Source: JAWWAH01 sp033721415 | GTDB lineage: Bacteria; Patescibacteriota; Minisyncoccia; Spechtbacterales; 2-12-FULL-38-22 | Direction: 5' to 3' | Assembly (NCBI GenBank): GCA_033721415.1 | Contig: JAWWAH010000042.1 | Location: forward strand, 1 to 8,648 | DNA length: 8,648 nucleotides | Shown here: piece after piece, positions 5,326-8,648 of the stretch | Numbering within the stretch: position 1 is the stretch's first letter | Layout: every line of letters starts with the position of its first letter | Notes under the pieces: model-generated | What the model was told of the DNA's origin: nothing | Seen by the model: only the letters and a program-made list of their open reading frames with translations | The model's database searches: none | Translations under genes and position numbers: made by a program

Positions 5326-5383
5326 AAGTATAAGCCCGCCACCAACGAGAAAAAGCCCTAAAACAAAGGGCTTTTTTATACTT
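5326..5383 (+). terminator. Terminator enclosed by an 8-bp inverted repeat
   Basis: The core hairpin AAAAAGCCCT (5350-5359) with AGGGCTTTTT (5367-5376) and its T-run is a strong terminator. Around it AAGTATAA (5326-5333) and TTATACTT (5376-5383) are perfect complements, with a 16-base unpaired left spacer. The hairpin core is very similar to that at 3341-3365. Confidence 0.85.
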
Positions 5384-5384
5384 G

Positions 5385-5417
5385 TCCTTCCAAAGCTTTA
5401 TGCGAAGGAGGATATCC
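5385..5417. repeat. TCCTTC...GAAGGAGGATATCC repeat
   Basis: TCCTTC (5385-5390) pairs with GAAGGA (5404-5409) around the palindrome AAAGCTTT (5392-5399). The right end runs into the palindrome GGATATCC (5410-5417). From memory, similar sequences are frequent between genes in Parcubacteria. I cannot verify this here. Confidence 0.5.
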
Positions 5418-5434
5418 GAAATAGACGGTAGAAC

Positions 5435-5451
5435 TATGGTAAAACACCATA
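5435..5451 (+). other. Inverted repeat TATGGT-AAAAC-ACCATA upstream of the 5516 promoter
   Basis: This 6-bp perfect inverted repeat lies just before the -35 box at 5459. It could be an operator or a decayed promoter, because CGGTAGAACTATGGTAAAA resembles the sequence before the 6305 gene (CGGTAGAACTGTCTGTGGTAA). Confidence 0.35.
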
Positions 5452-5458
5452 TAATTCC

Positions 5459-5487
5459 TTGTAAAAATTAGTAAACTGTGATATAAT
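5459..5487 (+). promoter_or_regulatory. Two-box promoter of the 5516 gene
   Basis: TTGTAA (5459-5464), a 17-base spacer and TATAAT (5482-5487). Initiation is expected near 5494, leaving a leader of about 22 bases. The other array genes have leaderless or unclear starts. Confidence 0.7.
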
Positions 5488-5501
5488 ATATGAAACACAT
5501 C

Positions 5502-5509
5502 GAGAGGGG
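5502..5509 (+). promoter_or_regulatory. Shine-Dalgarno sequence deciding a GTG start
   Basis: GAGAGGGG ends six bases before GTG 5516. It is the only clear ribosome binding site in the window and supports the GTG start. Confidence 0.7.
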
Positions 5510-5515
5510 TAAATC

Positions 5516-6016
5516 GTGTCTAAGACACTCGTGGTAGCTTTTGCCTTCGGTGTTCCAAGAGAGATCTGGAGTAACAGAGCAATCGCAACTATCGCGCGAA
5601 GTGAAGCGTGGAAGAACGATGCCACTGTGTACACACAGCTAGATGTCCCTATTCATGGGGATTTTTACGTTGTGCGCACAGAGGAGGACCCAGGAGATCC
5701 TCCTCCCACCCTTCGTATCGCTCGGGGTGCAGTGGAGTGGGCAAAGCGACACGATGTTCAGAAGTTGGTCATCGTTGCTGCAAAGCCACATATCCCACGC
5801 GCCAAGCGCGACACTGAGTACGCAGTTCGCGAAGCTGGAGTGGACATCGAAGTCACGGTGTCTGCCCTGCTGGATGACCCTGAGTACTCAGATGAGGATC
5901 AGTGGTACTGCTCCGACTCCACCCAGCCGCGCACGCAGACAAGAAAGAACTGGCAAAAGCGGGATAAGATCCTGATGCTGATGCCGATGTTTGTCTACAA
6001 ACGTGTCGCAGGCTGA
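5516..6016 (+). CDS. Unrecognised 166-residue protein, GC-richer than its neighbours
   Basis: The GTG start is supported by the ribosome binding site and promoter upstream. The first strand LVVAFAFGVP (5-14) is hydrophobic but reads as a buried beta-strand rather than a signal peptide. The middle, PTLRIARGAVEWAKRHDV (64-81), is followed by the strand KLVIVAAKPHIPRAKRDTEY (83-102) and AVREAG. This helix-strand-helix pattern resembles YdcF/ElyC/SanA-type (DUF218) folds, which is a weak suggestion. The C-terminal part is rich in Asp, Glu, Ser, Gln and Arg and ends in the hydrophobic LMLMPMFVYKR. Its GC content and codon choice are visibly higher than in neighbouring genes, and it alone has a Shine-Dalgarno sequence. 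Both suggest a different origin. Function unknown. Confidence 0.75.
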   Translation: MSKTLVVAFAFGVPREIWSNRAIATIARSEAWKNDATVYTQLDVPIHGDFYVVRTEEDPGDPPPTLRIARGAVEWAKRHDVQKLVIVAAKPHIPRAKRDTEYAVREAGVDIEVTVSALLDDPEYSDEDQWYCSDSTQPRTQTRKNWQKRDKILMLMPMFVYKRVAG

Positions 6017-6047
6017 CTGGAACAAATAGCACCTTCGCCTTCGGCGA

Positions 6048-6091
6048 CGAAAAGTCTTTAGAGACACTTCGTCAAAGAGGGCTTTTCGTTT
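6048..6091 (+). terminator. Terminator after the 5516 gene
   Basis: CGAAAAG (6048-6054) pairs with CTTTTCG (6082-6088), and CTTT (6056-6059) pairs with AAAG (6074-6077) inside. The T-tract is modest (TTTTCGTTT), as in the 3338 terminator. The small hairpin CGCC-TTC-GGCG sits just upstream. Confidence 0.65.
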
Positions 6092-6099
6092 GCTTAAAT

Positions 6100-6226
6100 T
6101 TTTACCAATTCTTAACCTGCCTGCCGGCAGGCATGGCAAAACTAAACCTTGGACCCTCCAAATTCTGCTCAATTGCGGTTCTAACTTTCCGCCAAAGGAC
6201 GGACAGGCTGTCCAGGGCCCGCAACA
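6100..6226 (+). repeat. Intergenic element, copy 2, with 21-bp palindromic insertion
   Basis: This is the counterpart of 1704-1809. After TTCTTAAC (6109-6116) it carries 21 extra bases (6117-6137) before AAAAC resumes. The remaining 106 positions differ at only five sites, and the last 52 are identical. It ends in GGGCCCGCAACA like copy 1, but then goes straight into a weak terminator instead of the inverted-repeat tail of copy 1. Confidence 0.85.
6116..6136. repeat. GC-rich palindromic insertion, copy 1
   Basis: It is CC, the perfect 16-bp palindrome TGCCTGCCGGCAGGCA, then TGG. It is identical to 8404-8424, and both copies follow CTTAA. It is absent from the matching place in copy 1 of the host element (after 1720). 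Such TGCCTGCC/GGCAGGCA palindromes are familiar from CPR intergenic regions. Confidence 0.8.
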
Positions 6227-6231
6227 GCAAG

Positions 6232-6257
6232 AAAAAGCTCTTAAACAAAGGTTTTTT
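6232..6257 (+). terminator. Weak, decayed terminator-like hairpin
   Basis: AAAAA (6232-6236) and CTT (6240-6242) pair with AAG (6248-6250) and TTTTT (6252-6256) across an internal loop. It has the same general plan as the hairpins at 3341 and 5350 and again follows GCAACA. Confidence 0.4.
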
Positions 6258-6260
6258 GTA

Positions 6261-6297
6261 TACACACTGTGTACGGTAGAACTGTCTGTGGTAAGAT
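6261..6297 (+). promoter_or_regulatory. Promoter of the sulfotransferase gene with operator-like palindrome
   Basis: TGTGGTAAGAT carries the -10 box TAAGAT (6292-6297), seven bases before the ATG at 6305, again predicting a leaderless mRNA. TACACA-C-TGTGTA (6261-6273) is a 13-base palindrome over the expected -35 position, where a DNA-binding protein could act. No good -35 hexamer is seen. Confidence 0.5.
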
Positions 6298-6304
6298 GTA
6301 AAAT

Positions 6305-7069
6305 ATGAAAAAAGAAAATTTTATAATATTAACTCACGAAAGAAGTGGGAGCAACGCATTGGTAAGAATTTTGAATCAGCACCCAAAACTAAATGTGATG
6401 GTAGAGCCTTTTAATGAAGATAGGATAAAATGGAAAAAAGGCAATAAAAACTACAAACAAGAGATATCAAGCCTTGAAGATATTGACCCAGTACTTAGCG
6501 AAATACACGAGACTCATAATGGATTTAAGACCCTAATGTATCAACTACCCCAAGAATACTACGAGTACATACTTGATAAAGAAGATAAAATTATACTTCT
6601 CCATAGAAAAAACTTACTACAAGCAACGGTTTCCGCTGAAATAGCAAAGCAGACGGGTGTATGGGATTTCACTAAAGACAGTGGAGCTAAAAAAGACACA
6701 AAGAAGATTTTGTCTGATATGAAAGAAAAAAAATTCAAACCATTAGATATGGGGCATATTAGAAAAGCTGTAGAATTTTTAAGCAATTCAACTCTACACT
6801 ATAAAAACCTTCTTCGTAAAAGCAACAAATCCTTTTTAGATATATTATACGAAGATTTGTTTTCACCATTACCACAAAAAAGACGTGGGATGATTGAAAA
6901 GATTTTTGACTTTTTAGATGTTGAGATTCCTTCCAACAATATGCAAAAAATTGAGTCTATAGTTTCGCCTGATAGAAAAATGAATAATAAAAAAACCTAC
7001 GAGCTTTTTGTAAACACCTACGAAATAGAGGCTGAATTAGGAGGCGAAAAATACGGTCACCTATTCTAA
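6305..7069 (+). CDS. Sulfotransferase family protein (Stf0-like)
   Basis: The 254-residue product has the two PAPS-binding signatures. The 5'-phosphosulfate loop is ILTHERSGSNALVRILNQHP (8-27), with the strand-loop-helix form RSGSN. The 3'-phosphate motif is IILLHRKNLLQATVS (96-110), with Arg101 and Ser110 in the expected relation. The QATVS ending resembles Stf0 trehalose sulfotransferase and NodH-type enzymes. The family moves sulfate from PAPS to hydroxyl groups of sugars or lipids. The acceptor cannot be told from sequence. No PAPS synthesis gene is in the window, so the donor would have to come from elsewhere in the genome or from a host. The C-terminal end (residues 190-254) fits the usual helical part. 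The protein is cytoplasmic and full-length. The start is fixed by the -10 box seven bases upstream. It is a single-gene unit with a terminator. Confidence 0.85.
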   Translation: MKKENFIILTHERSGSNALVRILNQHPKLNVMVEPFNEDRIKWKKGNKNYKQEISSLEDIDPVLSEIHETHNGFKTLMYQLPQEYYEYILDKEDKIILLHRKNLLQATVSAEIAKQTGVWDFTKDSGAKKDTKKILSDMKEKKFKPLDMGHIRKAVEFLSNSTLHYKNLLRKSNKSFLDILYEDLFSPLPQKRRGMIEKIFDFLDVEIPSNNMQKIESIVSPDRKMNNKKTYELFVNTYEIEAELGGEKYGHLF

Positions 7070-7115
7070 AGATTTAAGTCAGATATATAAACATACTCAT
7101 CTATACCCATAAATA

Positions 7116-7143
7116 TAGTTCTAACATTGTTCACGATGGCCAA
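7116..7143 (+). repeat. Core spacer motif, copy after the sulfotransferase gene
   Basis: TAGTTCTAAC through CACGATGGCCAA matches 3425-3452 in 26 of 28 positions and sits directly upstream of a terminator hairpin. The ATTCTGC half seen at 3411 and 1745 is not preserved here. Confidence 0.75.
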
Positions 7144-7150
7144 AATATGT

Positions 7151-7182
7151 ATCAAAAAAGCTCCCTGGGGAGCTTTTTTGAT
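7151..7182. terminator. Strong bidirectional terminator
   Basis: ATCAAAAAAGCTCCC (7151-7165) and GGGAGCTTTTTTGAT (7168-7182) form a 15-bp perfect inverted repeat with A and T tracts on both sides. It ends the sulfotransferase transcript and isolates the region that follows. Confidence 0.9.
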
Positions 7183-7184
7183 TA

Positions 7185-7396
7185 CCCTGGTTTCTGCAGG
7201 GATAAGAAAGGCGGACTGAGCACAGCGAAAGAGTCCGAGGTGGAAGCACTTAGCAAGCTCAAGCCACAGACGCGGAGCGAGCTTAGTGACTTGACGCCCG
7301 AAAGCCGAGGATAGTGAGCAATAAGAAAGTTTACTTTCTTATTCGAGCGACACAGGCATCAAGCGTAGCGTCCATCCCTGCGAGGCAACATCAATA
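7185..7396 (+). other. Gene-free structured region between two terminators
   Basis: GCAGGGAT (7196-7203) pairs perfectly with ATCCCTGC (7374-7381), enclosing 170 bases. CAGGG (7197-7201) could instead pair with CCCTG (7185-7189). Inside are CGGACT/AGTCCG (7212-7217, 7232-7237), AAGCTC/GAGCTT (7255-7260, 7279-7284) and the perfect hairpin ATAAGAAAGT-TT-ACTTTCTTAT (7321-7342). GATAAGAAAG (7201-7210) is a second copy of the left arm of that hairpin. Positions 7241-7297 match 8422-8478 in 45 of 57 places. No plausible coding frame is present. It could be a small RNA gene ending at the 7397 terminator, or a composite repeat. Confidence 0.5.
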
Positions 7397-7423
7397 AAAA
7401 ATAGCTCTTTTTGAGCTATTTTT
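7397..7423. terminator. Bidirectional terminator overlapping the next promoter region
   Basis: AAAAATAGCTC (7397-7407) and GAGCTATTTTT (7413-7423) form 11 perfect pairs around TTTTT. AACAT (7387-7391) and ATGTT (7424-7428) extend it after a 5-base left gap. The identical GGCAACATC 9-mer of 3328-3336 precedes it at 7384-7392. Confidence 0.85.
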
Positions 7424-7427
7424 ATGT

Positions 7428-7433
7428 TATAAT
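7428..7433 (+). promoter_or_regulatory. -10 box of the Nudix fusion gene
   Basis: This is a perfect TATAAT within ATGTTATAATTG, touching the preceding terminator. Initiation near 7440 would give a leader of about 19 bases before ATG 7459. There is no clear -35 box and no Shine-Dalgarno sequence. Confidence 0.6.
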
Positions 7434-7458
7434 TGTGAAAATTAACTTTGTCTTTAGT

Positions 7459-8379
7459 ATGAAAAAAAATATTGCAAAATTTCAATGTGTCTTACACGGT
7501 AGCTTTACCAAGCATTTTGACTTGATTAAAAAAACACGAAAAGTTTTTACTGAAGCAGGTATTGAAGTATTAGCTCCAAAACAAGAGGAGGTTGTGACAA
7601 TTGAAAACGGATTCGCCTTATTTAACGGAGAAGAAAATAAAGACCCACGCCTAATCGAATTAATATATTTACAAAACCTAAAGAAACTAGGTAAAAATGG
7701 TTTTAGTTATTTTATTAACCCTGAAGGGTATATAGGAAAGAGTGTTTCATATGAATTAGGTATTGCCCAACTAACTAATACCCGATGTTTCTTCTTGGAA
7801 GAAATAAATGACCATCCTGCCTATCTGCATAAAAATTCTATATGGGAACCTCAAAAATTAGCAGAATTTATTTTAGAACATAAAAAACTCCCTAATCCTG
7901 CTATGGATAAGAATGAAGAAAAAATACACCAACTATGGGAAGATTTGATGGTTCCTGGTTCCGTAGTAGCCACAGGAGGAATTATTGAATACCAGCCAAA
8001 TAAGAAAAAATATAAAGAAGTTTTACTTGTCAAAACCCACAAATGGGGTGGACGTTACTCTATTGTTGGCGGAAAGGTTCGTCGAAATGAAAGACTAAAC
8101 GAGGCGCTACTTAGAGAAGTTAGAGAAGAAACAGGATTAAGTGGTAAAATAGGCAAACATTTGGCTACTTTCGACCAGATAAAAAATTCAGGATATTATT
8201 TATCCGGAATACAGCATATATTTGTAGATAACGTAGTTCATGTTGGGAGTAAAAAAGTTAAATTAAACGAAGAAGCACAAGACCACATATGGATGCCAGC
8301 AAAAGAAGCGCTCAGAGATTTACCTATTGAGCCAAATGCTAGACACACACTGGAATTATATTTAAATTCAGCTAATTAA
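7459..8379 (+). CDS. Nucleoside deoxyribosyltransferase-like domain fused to a Nudix hydrolase
   Basis: The product has 306 residues. The N-terminal domain (about 5-142) starts with LHGSFTKHFDLI, has IEVLAPKQEE (35-44), and carries INPEGYIGKSVSYELGIAQ (86-104), the pattern of the nucleoside 2-deoxyribosyltransferase-like superfamily. Glu99 is the likely counterpart of the catalytic Glu. The C-terminal domain (about 165-303) is Nudix with a perfect box: Gly205, five residues, Glu211, seven residues, Arg219-Glu220-Val221, then EE at 223-224 and Gly226-Leu227. The second domain should hydrolyse a nucleoside-diphosphate-linked substrate, and the first may cleave or recognise an N-glycosidic bond. 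Together they suggest nucleotide-pool cleaning or salvage. An in-frame TTG at 7411 is rejected because it lies inside the terminator and before the -10 box. It is the last gene of the rightward array. Confidence 0.9.
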   Translation: MKKNIAKFQCVLHGSFTKHFDLIKKTRKVFTEAGIEVLAPKQEEVVTIENGFALFNGEENKDPRLIELIYLQNLKKLGKNGFSYFINPEGYIGKSVSYELGIAQLTNTRCFFLEEINDHPAYLHKNSIWEPQKLAEFILEHKKLPNPAMDKNEEKIHQLWEDLMVPGSVVATGGIIEYQPNKKKYKEVLLVKTHKWGGRYSIVGGKVRRNERLNEALLREVREETGLSGKIGKHLATFDQIKNSGYYLSGIQHIFVDNVVHVGSKKVKLNEEAQDHIWMPAKEALRDLPIEPNARHTLELYLNSAN

Positions 8380-8387
8380 AATTTTGA

Positions 8388-8500
8388 TTCTATCAACCCT
8401 TAACCTGCCTGCCGGCAGGCATGGAAGCACTTAGTAAGCTCAAGTCAAAGATGTAGAACAAGCTTAGTGAGTTAATACTGAATCCCTGTGAAGAAGCAAC
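8388..8500 (+). repeat. Mosaic spacer after the Nudix gene
   Basis: The left end TTCTATCAACCCTTAAC (8388-8404) matches the left end of the 106-bp element (1704-1720) in 13 of 17 positions, all changes being transitions. Next comes the 21-bp palindrome (8404-8424). Then 8422-8478 matches 7241-7297 in 45 of 57 positions, and AATCCCTGTGAAG...GCAAC parallels 7374-7389. It thus joins modules seen separately elsewhere in the window. Confidence 0.7.
8404..8424. repeat. GC-rich palindromic repeat, copy 2
   Basis: It is identical to 6116-6136, including the perfect TGCCTGCCGGCAGGCA core, and is preceded by the same CTTAA. Confidence 0.8.
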
Positions 8501-8540
8501 CACGATAAAAATAGCCCCTTAAAAGGGGCTATTGAGTTGC
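8496..8540 (-). terminator. Hairpin with minus-strand T-tract, wrapped in GCAAC/GTTGC
   Basis: AATAGCCCC (8510-8518) pairs with GGGGCTATT (8525-8533). The T-run is on the minus strand (ATTTTTATC), so as a terminator it best serves leftward transcription. The plus side continues ATTGAGTTG. GCAAC (8496-8500) and GTTGC (8536-8540) form an outer pair. Confidence 0.65.
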
Positions 8541-8562
8541 GTGGGGATGAAAAATTGTGCTT

Positions 8563-8621
8563 AAAAAAAGGGCCTCCCCTGCAACTAATCTACCGAAGTA
8601 AAAAAATTGCGGCGGAGGCCC
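8563..8621 (-). terminator. Terminator-like hairpin for a leftward gene beyond the right edge
   Basis: Read on the minus strand, GGGCCTCC (8621-8614) pairs with GGAGGCCC (8577-8570), followed by seven Ts (8569-8563). Inside, CGCAA/TTGCA (8611-8607, 8584-8580) pair after a symmetric 2x2 internal loop. The large apical loop is T-rich. This implies a transcript arriving from the right. Confidence 0.65.
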
Positions 8622-8622
8622 A

Positions 8623-8645
8623 AGGACTCAAGAGGAACAAGTCCT
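8623..8645 (-). other. Small hairpin just upstream of the right-edge terminator
   Basis: AGGACT (8623-8628) and AGTCCT (8640-8645) are perfect complements over an 11-base loop. With the neighbouring stem it could be part of a structured 3' region or an attenuator. The gene it belongs to is outside the window. Confidence 0.4.
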
Positions 8646-8648
8646 CAA

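Noticed and set aside
5888..6265. 125-codon minus-strand frame over the end of the 5516 gene and the repeat element
   Set aside because: It overlaps a better supported gene, a terminator and the 106-bp repeat, and its peptide is Arg/Cys/Pro-rich without a recognisable domain.
729..8379. Alternative genetic code (UGA recoding)
   Set aside because: Genes end in TAA, TAG or TGA, and no conserved domain is broken by an in-frame TGA.
634..8415. Similarity of the tRNA end CCTGCCGG to the centre of the 21-bp palindrome
   Set aside because: Only eight GC-rich bases match and the palindrome is a symmetric repeat of its own, so I do not infer tRNA origin.
626..8488. GAATCCCTG shared by the T-arm of the second tRNA (626-634) and the right spacer (8480-8488), as possible att sites of an island
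   Set aside because: Identity is only nine bases, does not extend to the tRNA 3' end, and a related ATCCCTG also occurs at 7374-7380 as part of the spacer family. Chance or repeat origin is more likely.
6261..8533. CRISPR array
   Set aside because: Repeats are few, irregularly spaced, of different families and lie between genes. There is no regular repeat-spacer pattern and no cas gene.

Overview
The window looks like an accessory region from a member of the Candidate Phyla Radiation (Patescibacteria, probably Parcubacteria-like). This is inference. It rests on AT-rich single-domain genes, mRNAs that seem to start at or near the start codon without a Shine-Dalgarno sequence, tRNAs without an encoded CCA, and GC-rich palindromic intergenic repeats of a kind often seen in these genomes. 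No marker gene is present to fix the taxonomy.

Layout. Positions 1-151 hold the start of a leftward gene of unknown function. A 312-base gap full of hairpins follows. A good promoter then drives two different tRNA-Gln(UUG) genes (464-535 and 572-642), separated by a 12-bp hairpin and closed by a terminator. From 729 to 8379 there are eight genes, all rightward and each a single-gene unit: an S66 LD-carboxypeptidase/MccF-like peptidase (729-1703), a small alpha/beta hydrolase (1927-2598), a NADAR/YbiA-like N-glycosidase (2841-3302), an EEP-family nuclease/phosphatase (3520-4212), a second alpha/beta hydrolase (4458-5321), a GC-richer gene of unknown function (5516-6016), a PAPS-dependent-type sulfotransferase (6305-7069), and a fusion of a nucleoside-deoxyribosyltransferase-like domain with a Nudix hydrolase (7459-8379). 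At the right edge, hairpins with U-tracts on the minus strand suggest a leftward gene beyond the window.

The genes do not form one pathway. Several plausibly act on nucleotides, nucleotide conjugates or modified bases (MccF-like peptidase, NADAR, EEP, Nudix fusion), so a loose detoxification, defence or salvage theme is possible but unproven.

The most interesting feature is the spacers. Nearly every gap is about 200 bases long and holds structured, mutually related sequence. A 106-bp element occurs twice at 101/106 identity (1704-1809 and 6100-6226), and one copy is interrupted by a 21-bp palindromic insertion. The same palindrome recurs at 8404-8424. A shared core (ATTCTGCWCAAT, four variable bases, GTTCTAAC) and a GCAAC/GCCAAC right end recur in several gaps, often just before a terminator hairpin. 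One-gene units, one orientation, unrelated functions, structured repeats between units and a tRNA flank together suggest a gene-cassette array, perhaps integron-like. No integrase is present and canonical attC boxes are not convincingly matched, so this is a hypothesis.
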